Positions 11,468-20,504 of a DNA stretch of 64,000 bases are shown here, one piece after another. Below the pieces are notes generated by a model. It did no database searches. It was not told the origin of the DNA and saw only the letters and a program-made list of their open reading frames with translations. The position numbers were made by a program, and so were the translations under genes. Position 1 is the first letter of the stretch. The number at the start of each line of letters is the position of its first letter. Source of the stretch: Gemmatimonadota bacterium (lineage in GTDB: Bacteria > Gemmatimonadota > Gemmatimonadetes > Gemmatimonadales > Gemmatimonadaceae); assembly GCA_027622655.1 (NCBI GenBank), contig JAQBYI010000003.1, positions 1 through 64,000 of the forward strand. The letters run 5' to 3'.

Positions 11468-12817
11468 ATGAGTCAGCCAGTTCGAAGCAATCTAGCCGAC
11501 ACGCCCTTCCGTACAAGCGTGTCGATCGAGCGACAGCCGACTCCCTCGGCCCATGGGATCGACCGAATCGCGGTGTGGACCGCGGTCGCGTCGGGGGCAG
11601 CAACGGTTGGGCTGATCTGGATCGCACGTAGCGCGATCACGCGGATTGTTGGCCGCGGTGACTTCACAGTAATAGCGCTGCTCTCGATCGCGTTCGCGGT
11701 GCTGGTGGCATCGCTCATCGTGCGCCTGGTGGTCTCGCCGCGGATTGAGCGCGAAATCAGCGAACTCGCCGACGCAGCGGAAGCGGTCGCGGTCGGCGAC
11801 CTGACGCGCCGCTCGGGCTCAACCGGCGCAGGCGGTGAGACCGGCCGTCTCGGGGCGGCGATGGCGGCTGTGACGCGCGAACTGCGTGAACTCGCAACGC
11901 TGCTCCGGCAGACCACAACCGACACGACGCAACTGGCGTCCGAGATAACCACGCATTCCGCTCAGGCCGCTGGATCCAGCGGAGCGGCGGCGGGCGCCGC
12001 GGCAGCTCTTTCCACGCAGGCCAGCGACATGGCACGCAACATTGGGCAACTCAATAACGATGCTGCGCGGCTCGACGAGCTCGCTCGCCGCGTCACCGAC
12101 CAGGCGCAGAGCGAGATCGCGCGAAGTGGCCGGGTACGCGTCCTGACTACAGACAGTTACTCCCGTCTTGACGTCAGCGTCGGAAAGCTCGGTGTACTCT
12201 CCTCGGACCTCGGCGACAGCGTCGCCGCAACGGAGTCGCTCGCCAAGGCCATGGATGAGGTGCGCGAGTTCGTGACGCTCGTGCAGCAGATCGCGAGGCA
12301 GTCCAAGTTGCTCGCGCTCAACGCAGCCATGGAAGCCGCACGGGCCGGCGAGCACGGCGAAGGGTTCGCTGTGGTGGCCAACGAAGTGCGCCGCCTCGCC
12401 GCGACGGCGGCCGATGCCGCCGAGCGGACCGCCGTGTTGATGGCCGGGGTGCAGGCCAGTGTCTCGGGGGCCCGCGCGTCGAGTGCCAAAACGCTCGCCG
12501 CCCTCGACGGCGTACGAGAGGCAACCACCCATGGCCGCGGATCACTCTCAGAAGTGGATGCTGCGCTGATTGAGGGCGAACGGATGACCGCAGCCGTTGC
12601 CGAATCGGCGGGAGCGGGCAGTGCGCTGGCCGCCGACGTTCGCAACCGGGTGGAGGCACTGGAGTCGCTTATGCAGGAGTTCGCCGTGGCAATGCAGCAT
12701 GTGGCCACATCGAGCACGGAACAAAACACCGCGACCCGCGAATTGGCGTCAACGGCCGACCGACTCACTGCGGCCGCCAAACAGGTTGCGATGGCGGCCG
12801 ATTCGTTTCGCGTATAG
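11468..12817 (+). CDS. Methyl-accepting chemotaxis-like signalling protein
   Basis: The 449-residue protein has two closely spaced N-terminal membrane helices (about residues 37-58 and 64-85), a HAMP-like segment ([17 protein letters not shown]) and a long coiled-coil signalling domain. The hairpin tip '[20 protein letters not shown]' followed by '[20 protein letters not shown]' is the invariant CheA/CheW-contacting signature. There is almost no periplasmic loop, so it lacks a classical extracellular ligand-binding domain and may sense membrane or cytoplasmic cues. No other chemotaxis gene is nearby, and the protein could act in a non-motility pathway. Confidence 0.9.
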   Translation: MSQPVRSNLADTPFRTSVSIERQPTPSAHGIDRIAVWTAVASGAATVGLIWIARSAITRIVGRGDFTVIALLSIAFAVLVASLIVRLVVSPRIEREISELADAAEAVAVGDLTRRSGSTGAGGETGRLGAAMAAVTRELRELATLLRQTTTDTTQLASEITTHSAQAAGSSGAAAGAAAALSTQASDMARNIGQLNNDAARLDELARRVTDQAQSEIARSGRVRVLTTDSYSRLDVSVGKLGVLSSDLGDSVAATESLAKAMDEVREFVTLVQQIARQSKLLALNAAMEAARAGEHGEGFAVVANEVRRLAATAADAAERTAVLMAGVQASVSGARASSAKTLAALDGVREATTHGRGSLSEVDAALIEGERMTAAVAESAGAGSALAADVRNRVEALESLMQEFAVAMQHVATSSTEQNTATRELASTADRLTAAAKQVAMAADSFRV

Positions 12818-12958
12818 CCGGCGGCGGGCAGTTTGACCGGCGCCGTTCACATTCGGTGTACCTCGGGTGTCTAATAGCGTGACGGGGTGGCGCGATGCCC
12901 GCCGTGACGCCTTGAACGCCTGATCGAAGGCCTGATCGAACGCCAGCAGACGGAAGCC

Positions 12959-14839
12959 ATGTCGGACCACGCGCAATCCACAGACGAAATCAAGACGGCA
13001 TTCGCGGCCGGATACGACATCGAGCGGGAGCTACTCGGTGGCGGGATGAGCCGCGTGTTCCTGGCCAACGAGCGAGCGCTCAATCGCCAGGTCGTGATCA
13101 AGGTGCTGCCTCCCGAGCTCGCCGCGGGAGTCAACCGAGAGCGGTTCAGGCGCGAAGTGCAGCTAGCCGCGCAGTTGCAGCACCCGCACATCGTTCCGCT
13201 CTATGCGGCCGGCGCGCAGGTCGACCTGCTCTACTACACAATGCCCTTCATCGAGGGCGAATCGCTCAAGCAGGCGCTGCAGGCCAGGACGCCGTTCACG
13301 CCGCGCGAAGTGCTCGGGATCCTGCACGACGTCGTTGACGCGCTCGGGTACGCGCACGCCCGCGGCGTGATTCATCGCGATATCAAGCCGGGGAACGTGC
13401 TCAGGAGCGGCAAGCACGCCGTGGTCACCGATTTCGGCGTGGCCAAGGCCATATCGGCCGCCATGCCCGCGGCGGGCATGACCACGAGCGGCATGGCTAT
13501 TGGCACGCCCGCCTACATGGCGCCGGAGCAGCTGGCCGGCGACCCGGCTGCCGACCACCGCATTGATCTCTACGCCGTCGGGTTGCTCGCGTACGAACTG
13601 CTCGCCGGCGAGACGCCTTTCACCGGCGACTCGCCCCAGGAGGCGTTGGCGGCCCAACTCACGCGCGCGCCGGCTCCGCTCGACAAGGTCCGGAGAGACG
13701 TGCCACCGGCTTTCTCGGCGCTAATCATGCGCTGCCTCGCCAAACGCCCCGAGGACCGGCCGCAGACGGCCGCTGAGCTGCTCGAAGCGCTCGATGCGCT
13801 GGAGGTTTCGTCGGGCGAGTTCGCGGCCGCAGCGGGGAGCAGGCGCCCGTGGGCCCTCCTTGGCGCCGCCGCCCTCGCGCTCACCGCGATAGCGGTTTGG
13901 CAGAGAACGCCATCGACGCCAACGCAGGTGGCCGTGGTCCGCGACACCGTAACCGTGTCGCCGGGGGCTATGGTACTGACTCGCGCCGAGTCACTCGCGA
14001 TCGCACAAGCTGTGGACGCGCGTCTTGGGCAGCAACGTGCCGCCCGTAACAGCGACTCCGGCGGTAGGGGCCGCGGTCGTGGTGCCGTTTCGAGCGGCGC
14101 GATCCCGAGCGACGTGCTCGCGCGAATGGTCGATTCGCTCCGCGAAGAAATCCAACGAGCGGTGTTCGACTCACTCGCGCGCGTTCAGCAGGCTCCTCGC
14201 GCGGGGCGTGGCGGTCGGGCGAACGCCGAAGGCACGAGGATATTCATCGATCGGCCAGGAGCGCCACCGAGTCGCTTCAGCGGCCTCTCGCCAGCGCTCG
14301 ATTCCGTCATGCGCGTCATGGAGCTTTCTGGCCAGTCGGCGACAGTCGCTCCTTCGAATATCGAGGCGACGCGACGGCGCCTTGAGTCCATGGGACCCGC
14401 CCGCCGCGTGGCAGTCACTGAGGCGCGCACCACGAGCCGAGCGTTGGCAGAGGCGGCAACCTACGGTGCCATGCTCGCTGACACGCTGAGGCGAACGATC
14501 GGCGCCTCAGCACGTTTCGTGCTCGTCAACGCTGACTCTGTCGCCGCCGCACTTCAGAAGACTCGAACGATCGACGACTTGTCGACGATCCTGGGCGCCG
14601 ACATGTTCGCGTCAATCACCACCTTCCGCACGCCGAGCGACAGCGTGGTGTGGCAGGTGACGGTTCGCGACCTCACAGCGGGCCGCGGCGGAATCCGGTC
14701 GTGGGTCTCGGGGGCCACCGCAGTGGGCGGCCCCATCGTTGGCCTCGACTCGCTGCTCGCCGTCACGGCGGCGCAGCTTACGCAAATGGATCGCGCTCCT
14801 CGCCGGCGCGAGCCGTCGGCACCGCGGGAGCCGCAGTAG
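12959..14839 (+). CDS. Membrane-anchored Ser/Thr protein kinase (PknB type)
   Basis: The 626-residue protein starts with a full Hanks-type kinase domain (residues ~18-280): Gly-rich loop 'LLGGGMSRVF', Lys48 in 'QVVIKVL', catalytic Asp141 in 'VIHRDIKPGNVL', DFG Asp158, and 'GTPAYMAPEQL' in the activation segment. A single membrane helix follows at about residues 295-315 (WALLGAAALALTAIAVW). The remaining ~310 residues are outside the membrane, rich in Arg/Gly and Ser and without PASTA repeats; part resembles no domain I recognise. It is flanked by a methyl-accepting protein but not clearly in an operon. The ATG at 12959 is preceded by a purine-rich GACGGAAG. Confidence 0.92.
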   Translation: MSDHAQSTDEIKTAFAAGYDIERELLGGGMSRVFLANERALNRQVVIKVLPPELAAGVNRERFRREVQLAAQLQHPHIVPLYAAGAQVDLLYYTMPFIEGESLKQALQARTPFTPREVLGILHDVVDALGYAHARGVIHRDIKPGNVLRSGKHAVVTDFGVAKAISAAMPAAGMTTSGMAIGTPAYMAPEQLAGDPAADHRIDLYAVGLLAYELLAGETPFTGDSPQEALAAQLTRAPAPLDKVRRDVPPAFSALIMRCLAKRPEDRPQTAAELLEALDALEVSSGEFAAAAGSRRPWALLGAAALALTAIAVWQRTPSTPTQVAVVRDTVTVSPGAMVLTRAESLAIAQAVDARLGQQRAARNSDSGGRGRGRGAVSSGAIPSDVLARMVDSLREEIQRAVFDSLARVQQAPRAGRGGRANAEGTRIFIDRPGAPPSRFSGLSPALDSVMRVMELSGQSATVAPSNIEATRRRLESMGPARRVAVTEARTTSRALAEAATYGAMLADTLRRTIGASARFVLVNADSVAAALQKTRTIDDLSTILGADMFASITTFRTPSDSVVWQVTVRDLTAGRGGIRSWVSGATAVGGPIVGLDSLLAVTAAQLTQMDRAPRRREPSAPREPQ

Positions 14840-14905
14840 CAGTAGCAGCGCGCCGCGCCGCGCAACGCTTCAGGTCGGTGAACTTCGTCCAGTCGCGCTC
14901 TGGAA

Positions 14906-16039
14906 TCAGAACTGCGGCTGCTCCGATCTCTTGAACAGGTACGCGCACTTCTCCAGACGTGGGCCCTTTTCGTCGCAGACGGCGTAGCTCGTCCCTTCGT
15001 ACGCGCACGCACCGGCGTACCGGCCATCCTTCGTGAGCGCGTAGAACGTGAGGCCGAAGCGCGGCCGGCCGCGCTCATCGAGCAGGCGATCTTCGGTATG
15101 CTCGATGACCCGTTCCATCACCTTGATGAGCGCGGCCTCCGGCGCCATTCCCTGGCGCATGTACTCCACGGCGAGGAAGGCGCCACAGACCATGATGTTC
15201 GATTCGCCGCGCCCGGTAGAACCGGCCGCACCAACTGTGTTATCCGTGTACTGGCCAGCCCCGATGACCGGCGAATCGCCAACCCGCCCGGGAACCTTCC
15301 AGGATACGCCGCTCGTCGTCGTGCACGAACTGACATCACCCGCAGCGTTGACGGCGTTCATGTTGATCGTTCCGTGCGTCCACGGAATGCCGCGTTCGGC
15401 GTAGTAGGCCTCTTCCTCGAAACCGCCGCTGGGCGGCATACGTCCCGGGAGAGGTTTCACCCACGGGGAGTAACCCTTCGGATCGGCTTTCCACCTTTCG
15501 AATGCCGCCCTCGACCGAGGCGTCGTCAGATCCTGCTCTTTGAAACCCATCGCGAGTGCAAAGCGCTTCGCATCCTCTCCAACGAGGAAGATGTGGTCGG
15601 TATAGTCCATCACGGCTTTCGCAACGAGCGACGGCGTCGCGAAGCCTTCGAGGGCTCCGACAGCGCCAGCCCGCTTGGTCGGTCCGTGCATGCAGCTCGA
15701 ATCGAGCTGTACCACACCCTCGGCGTTGGGCAGGCCAGCGAGGCCGACCGACATGTCGTCCGGATCGAGTTCCTGTGTGTTCACGCCGGCTATGATCGCA
15801 TCGAGCGTGTCGTCGCCGTTCACGATCCGGTCGTATGCGATTTTCACGCCCGCCGGCCGGTCAGCATGAAACCCGTTTCCGGAGCCGACGACGCACGGGC
15901 GCCCGCGGGCAACCAACGGGGCCGCGCCCGATCGCGCGCGTTCAGCCTCCCACTCGTCGAAGCTGATCGAACGCGGCGAGAATCCCATGGCCGCGAGCAT
16001 TGCGCTCCGTTCCAGAAAATCGCGTCGGGTGCTGCTCAT
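14906..16039 (-). CDS. Exported N4-glycosylasparaginase / asparaginase-2 family enzyme
   Basis: The 377-residue protein begins with a twin-arginine-type leader (STRRDFLERSAMLAAMGF) and belongs to the Ntn-hydrolase asparaginase-2 family. The expected autocleavage site is the Thr in 'WTHGTINMNAVNAAGDVSS', and substrate-binding residues lie in 'GRVGDSPVIGAGQYTDN' and 'GAAGSTGRGESNIM'. Members hydrolyse the GlcNAc-Asn bond of glycoasparagine or beta-aspartyl peptides. Secretion by Tat suggests a folded periplasmic enzyme for scavenging. The gene converges with the Ser/Thr kinase, with 66 bp between them, and is separated by about 60 bp from the DUF2334 gene upstream on the same strand. It may join that operon. 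Confidence 0.9.
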   Translation of the reverse strand: MSSTRRDFLERSAMLAAMGFSPRSISFDEWEAERARSGAAPLVARGRPCVVGSGNGFHADRPAGVKIAYDRIVNGDDTLDAIIAGVNTQELDPDDMSVGLAGLPNAEGVVQLDSSCMHGPTKRAGAVGALEGFATPSLVAKAVMDYTDHIFLVGEDAKRFALAMGFKEQDLTTPRSRAAFERWKADPKGYSPWVKPLPGRMPPSGGFEEEAYYAERGIPWTHGTINMNAVNAAGDVSSCTTTSGVSWKVPGRVGDSPVIGAGQYTDNTVGAAGSTGRGESNIMVCGAFLAVEYMRQGMAPEAALIKVMERVIEHTEDRLLDERGRPRFGLTFYALTKDGRYAGACAYEGTSYAVCDEKGPRLEKCAYLFKRSEQPQF

Positions 16040-16100
16040 GTTTCCTCCTGGGGCATCGCCGGTTCGCTCACGTCGAATCTACGCCAGTGAGCGGAGCCCG

Positions 16101-16817
16101 CTACAGGGACCCGTACGTCACGCCCGGATACACGCTGAGCCAGAGGTCCAGTGTGCGCTCGACCGATCCCGCCGTGGCCGGGTGATCCAGATCGGCGGGA
16201 TGCAGCGCGATGCGCACACAACTCGCACCGCGCTGCAGCATCCACCTAAGTTGTGCCTGCGCGAGCGAACCGTACGTGCGTAGCACGCCGCGCGAGCTCC
16301 AGCGAACCACCGGGGACGCGATCGCACGTTCCGCGCGAAACGCGAACACGGTACCGTCGTCCTCACTCACGGCGAGCCCCGCATCGCGCGCGGCACGGTG
16401 GGTGTCTTCGCGCGCGAGCCACGCGGGCGGCACGAAGCCCAGGGGAGAAAGTCCCAACCCCCGCAGCCGCGCAAGGCCGCGATCGATTCGGGCGCGCGCG
16501 GCGGCGTAGTCCAGTGTGAGGAACTCGGCCTCGTGGTTCGTGCGCCCGACTGCGCGCAGTGCGTCGCTCCACCCGCGGGGCGACCCGACCTCGTCGTGCC
16601 GCTCTCCATGCAGGAGGATTTCGGCACCTTGCGCTGCACGCGCCTTGACCCAGGCCACGCAATCTGCGTTACGGTCAATCGGCGCTTCGCCGTGCCAATC
16701 GGGAACGACGAGAAGACCCGGCTTCACGCCCCGCTGTTCACACAGTTCCCAGAGGCGCTCCACCTTGGGCATCAGCGGCGGTGCCACGTCGTGAATCGTG
16801 ACGAGCACGGACGGCAC
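16101..16817 (-). CDS. DUF2334 polysaccharide deacetylase-like protein
   Basis: The 238-residue protein has the NodB-like fold markers of DUF2334: 'LVTIHDVAPPLMPKVERL' with the metal-site Asp at the N-terminus, 'EILLHGERHDEVG' in the middle, 'LGFVPPAWLARED', and 'CVRIALHPADLDHP' with the late His. These match the metal ligands of carbohydrate esterase 4 enzymes, which remove N-acetyl groups from glycans. It has no signal peptide. The glycosyltransferase gene upstream ends 3 bp before this start, so they are translationally linked and probably act on the same glycan. Substrate unknown. Confidence 0.85.
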   Translation of the reverse strand: MPSVLVTIHDVAPPLMPKVERLWELCEQRGVKPGLLVVPDWHGEAPIDRNADCVAWVKARAAQGAEILLHGERHDEVGSPRGWSDALRAVGRTNHEAEFLTLDYAAARARIDRGLARLRGLGLSPLGFVPPAWLAREDTHRAARDAGLAVSEDDGTVFAFRAERAIASPVVRWSSRGVLRTYGSLAQAQLRWMLQRGASCVRIALHPADLDHPATAGSVERTLDLWLSVYPGVTYGSL

Positions 16818-16820
16818 GGC

Positions 16821-18116
16821 CTAGCGTCCGGAAGAGCCGTCGCGCACCACGTCGCCGTACAGCGCGAAGATCTGGTCAAAGACGGCCTTCCAGCTGTGGT
16901 GCGCTTCGGCGTGAGCCCTGCCGTGCGCGCCAAGGTCTGCAAGGTCGGCGCCAAAGAGCCGAATGGCTGCTGCGCTCAGCGCACTCGCCTTCCCCGACTC
17001 GAATCTCTCACCGGCACCCGATGCTTCGACCTGCTCGCTGATTCCACCCCGGTCCGCGCACAGAACGGGAGTACCGCACGCCATCGCCTCGAGCGGTGCC
17101 AGCCCGAACGTTTCGTTTGAACTCGGGGCGGCAAACACGTCAAACGACGCGAGCAGGTCGGCCAGCCGTTCGCTGTCCGCCTCGTACGGCATCACATGAA
17201 GCCACGGTGTTTCCGCCGCGCGCCGCTCCAGAGACGGCCGAAGTGGTCCATCGCCCACGAGCACGAGCGCCGCACCGGTTTTCTTGAAAACCGGACGCCA
17301 ACCCGCAATCAGAACTTCCAGTTCCTTTTCCGGTGCGAATCGCCCGACGAATCCGGCGATCAACCCCGCGGGGAGGTTGTAGCGCGCACGAACTTCGAGG
17401 CGGTCGACGCGGCGGCGTGGGTGGAAGCGCTCAAGATCCACGCCCAGCGGTATCTGCGTCACGCGATCGATACCGGCACGCCTCAGGTCATCGCCGACAA
17501 ACCGCGAGCAGACGATGGTGTGTGCGAAATGTTTGTCGATGGTTCGCGCGTACTTCCAGCCGATCTCGTGCATCGCGCGGCGCCCCCACGGCTCGCGCTC
17601 CGGCCACGGCGAGAAAACGCGGGGAAAGTTGCTGTGATAGAACGCGACCACCGGAATTTTCAGTCCGCGCGTCGCCAGTCGAACGATCCACGGCACGAGA
17701 CCCGGACTCCCAACCTCGATCACGTCCGGCTGTTCGTGCATGATGATGCGCCGATTGCCTCGCGCCGACAGCATGAACCGGTATGGCGCCCGTTTCGGCA
17801 CTTTGGGGCCGCGCAGCCTGTACACCCGCACGCCGTCTGACTCGGTGATCGCGTCACGCGACCCCGGGAGCGCCAGCGCCTGCCGGAAGCGCGGATTGAC
17901 GTTCACATAGGCAGCCTTCTCCCGCAGGTACGTGCGGATGCCGCCGGTTGTGTCGCCGTAGAACTCGGTGATGTCCAGCACACCCAGTTCGGCCCCCGGC
18001 CGGAGCCGCGGCCGCAGCACTACCCGCGAAAGGTCGAGAGGAGACACCTGCAACTGGGCGTCGGTGCGGAACAACGCGTCGGCGAGCGACGGTGTTTCGT
18101 TCGTTGATTCGGTCAA
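16821..18116 (-). CDS. Glycosyltransferase family 4
   Basis: The 431-residue protein has the two-Rossmann GT-B layout. The donor-binding half shows 'GLIAGFVGRFAPEKELEVLI', 'LVLVGDGPLRPSLERRA' and the E-x7-E motif in 'SSNETFGLAPLEAMACGTPV', all typical of retaining GT4 enzymes that use nucleotide sugars. The N-terminal half contains 'DITEFYGDTTGGIRTYLREK'. It forms a tight pair with the DUF2334 deacetylase-like gene (3-bp gap), suggesting synthesis of a deacetylated exopolysaccharide or glycolipid, similar in logic to mannosyltransferase/deacetylase pairs elsewhere. Transcription starts from a short region shared with the divergent aspartase fusion. Confidence 0.9.
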   Translation of the reverse strand: MTESTNETPSLADALFRTDAQLQVSPLDLSRVVLRPRLRPGAELGVLDITEFYGDTTGGIRTYLREKAAYVNVNPRFRQALALPGSRDAITESDGVRVYRLRGPKVPKRAPYRFMLSARGNRRIIMHEQPDVIEVGSPGLVPWIVRLATRGLKIPVVAFYHSNFPRVFSPWPEREPWGRRAMHEIGWKYARTIDKHFAHTIVCSRFVGDDLRRAGIDRVTQIPLGVDLERFHPRRRVDRLEVRARYNLPAGLIAGFVGRFAPEKELEVLIAGWRPVFKKTGAALVLVGDGPLRPSLERRAAETPWLHVMPYEADSERLADLLASFDVFAAPSSNETFGLAPLEAMACGTPVLCADRGGISEQVEASGAGERFESGKASALSAAAIRLFGADLADLGAHGRAHAEAHHSWKAVFDQIFALYGDVVRDGSSGR

Positions 18117-18208
18117 TTAGTCATGGCGGTTTCGATGCGACAACGTAGCCGCCGCCATCGCGCGTCCGCTACCCGCCGCCGCCGCAAGCTCTATAGTTTA
18201 CTCCGCAT

Positions 18209-19982
18209 ATGTCACCCCTCAGCGTTGCGGACGAGCTGCGCGGCAATGCGTTCTTCGACGGACTTCCGGAAGCCCTGCTTTGGCATCTCGCACGAGTCGG
18301 AGAGCGAGTCGCGTATGGAGCCGACGAACTGCTCTTCCGCGAAGGCGACGCTCGCGCCTTCTTCTGGGTCGTCGTCGAAGGCAGCGTCGCCATTGAGCGC
18401 ACCGACGCCGAGGGAGACGGCACCGCCGTGCGCCTGGCGGTCTTTTCGCCCGGTAGCATGCTCGCCGAGGGTTCGCTGCTCGATGACACCCCGCACGGAT
18501 CCTCCGCGCGGGCAACGCAGCCCACAACGGTCATCCGCTTCGCGACGAGCAAGCTCAAGCCGCTGTTTCGCGACAGGCCCCCGCTCCACGCTGCCCTCAT
18601 TTCGCGCGCGGCCAAGGCCATCTCGGAGCGCTTGCGCAGCGCCGACGCGATGCTTGCCGGCGGCAGACGCGGGCCGGGCTTTGGCGGCGCGACACGCATC
18701 GAACATGACTTTCTCGGTGAACGTGCGGTGCCGGAAGCAGCGCTCTACGGCGTGCAGACAATGCGCGCGATGGAGAACTTTCCGATCACCGGTGTTCCGC
18801 TCGCCGATTTTCCCGAACTGATCGTCGCGCTGGCCCAGGTAAAGGAAGCCGCGGTTCGCGCCAACGTGGCGCTCGGACTGCTCGACACGAGTGTTGGTGA
18901 CGCCATCGTGAACGCAGCGCGCGAAATCCAGCAGGGCCGCCATCATGAACATTTCCGGGTGGACATGATTCAGGGCGGCGCGGGCACGTCAACCTCTCTC
19001 AAAGCACTAACGACGTCTATCCAACGGCATTGAAGATTGCGCTGCACCGCGGAATCGCTTCGCTGAAGGACTCGATGTCCGCACTGGTCGGCTCGTTGCT
19101 CCGCAAGGGCGAGGCGTTCGCCCCGCACCTGAAGATGGGTCGCACTCAGCTGCAAGACGCCGTACCGATGACGCTTGGCCAGGAATTCTCGGCGTTCGCC
19201 CACACGATGCAGGAGGACATCGACCGACTCAACGAGGCGCAGGCACTGATCCGCGAGATCAACATGGGCGCGCCACGGCCATCGGCACCGGGATAACCGC
19301 GCCGGCCGGCTATGGAGAACTCGTGCGGGCCAATCTGTCGGAGATCACAGGACTCGCGCTCATTACGGCACCCGATCTGGTAGAGGCTACCTCCGACACC
19401 GGGGCGTTCGTTCAGCTCTCCGGCGTACTCAAGCGCTGCGCGGTAAAGCTGTCCAAGATTTGCAACGACCTCCGGTTGCTGTCCTCCGGACCGCGTGCGG
19501 GGTTTGGCGAGATCAATCTTCCCGCCGTTCAGCCCGGGTCGAGCATCATGCCCGGCAAGGTTAATCCGGTTATTCCCGAAGTCGTGAATCAGGTCTGCTT
19601 CGACGTGATCGGTGGCGACGTAACTGTGACGATGGCGGCTGAGGCGGGTCAACTCCAACTGAACGTCTTTGAGCCGATCATCGCATTTCGCCTGCTCCGC
19701 AACATTTCCTCAATGCGGAACGCCTGCACCGTACTACGCGAGCGGTGCGTGGACGGGATTACTGCCAATCCCGACCGCATGCGCCAGCTCGTTGAACAGT
19801 CGATCGGCATCGTAACCGCGCTCGTGCCCGTGCTGGGATACGAACGGTGTACCGACGTCGCAATGGAAGCGCTCGAGTCCGGGCGCGGAGTGTACGAACT
19901 CGTGCTTGAACGCGGATGGATGAGTCGTGACGACCTCGACCGCGCCCTTAATCCGGCCTCAATGACCGGCGGAGCAAGCTGA
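18209..19982 (+). pseudogene. Cyclic-nucleotide-binding / aspartate ammonia-lyase fusion, broken by two frameshifts
   Basis: Three frames together encode one protein. Frame A (18209 to ~18993) has a cNMP-binding domain at residues ~10-140 (LLFREGDARAFFWVVVEGSV; FSPGSMLAEGSLLDD) followed by the aspartase/fumarase N-terminus (RIEHDFLGERAVPEAALYG; HFRVDMIQGGAGTST). Frame B (~18988-19270) continues at 'VNLSQSTNDVYPTALKI' and holds 'MGRTQLQDAVPMTLGQEF'. Frame C (~19275-19982) resumes at 'TAIGTG' and holds the signature 'GSSIMPGKVNPVIPE'. About 31 residues that normally sit between GTST and VNLSQ are absent. Aspartase converts aspartate to fumarate and ammonia; the fused domain suggests cAMP/cGMP control. 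As sequenced it cannot make the enzyme without correction. Confidence 0.88.
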
Positions 19983-20359
19983 TGGCCGCAACAAAACTCG
20001 ATGGCGCCGGCGCACAGAAAATGAAGACGCTTGAGGAAGTCCAGCTCACGCTCACAAAAATTCACGGAATGGTGGAGCGAGCCGCCGTCGAAATGAAGAA
20101 TCAGAAGCCTATCGGCGTCCTGCCGCAGCAGATCAAGCGCATCGCCGTCCCGATGCAGGGCCAGCTCAAGGGCCAGTTCGGGATGATTGCCGATCAGGTG
20201 GCAGGCTTCATTCTGGCCATGACGCGCGGCGGGGGCGGTGAGCAAAACAAGATTCGCGCGATGCGCGAGGGCGTCGCGATGCTCCGTCAGTCCATGGAGT
20301 TTGCCGTGTCCAAGGTCAAGGATCAGCACTCCGTGGCCATCGAAGTCGCGCCGGACTGA
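19982..20359 (+). CDS. Small alpha-helical protein of unknown function
   Basis: The 125-residue product is not one I recognise. Its ATG overlaps the stop of the aspartase fusion by one base (TGATG), so it was translationally coupled to it. The sequence is Met/Lys/Gln-rich, soluble and probably all-helical: 'EEVQLTLTKIHGMVERAAVE' looks like a coiled-coil helix, followed by 'IKRIAVPMQGQLKGQFGMIA' and a Gly run (TRGGGGEQNK) before a last helix. No signal peptide, membrane helix or Cys motif is seen. Coupling to the lyase suggests a partner or regulator, but this is inference. Confidence 0.7.
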   Translation: MAATKLDGAGAQKMKTLEEVQLTLTKIHGMVERAAVEMKNQKPIGVLPQQIKRIAVPMQGQLKGQFGMIADQVAGFILAMTRGGGGEQNKIRAMREGVAMLRQSMEFAVSKVKDQHSVAIEVAPD

Positions 20360-20420
20360 GACTATCCGGTCCTACCTTGGACCCGGCACTTCCGTAGACA
20401 CCGTCACGGACTGTAATTTT

Positions 20421-20447
20421 GTCGGGTTGTCGGTCATATTGCCCGAC
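20421..20447 (+). promoter_or_regulatory. Inverted repeat upstream of the cox operon
   Basis: GTCGGG (20421-20426) and CCCGAC (20442-20447) flank an AT-richer 15-bp centre. The element lies about 60 bp before the coxB start, in the only gap that could hold the operon promoter. It could be an operator or a leader hairpin; there is no stronger support. Confidence 0.3.
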
Positions 20448-20504
20448 GATTCCACGCACGGCCTGCGCCACCTTCCCGTCATCCCCACGGACAGGACTTC
20501 GTAC

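Noticed and set aside
12900-12958. Two copies of GCCTGATCGAA before the kinase gene
   Set aside because: Only two short copies in the leader. There is no evidence of an operator or a larger repeat family.
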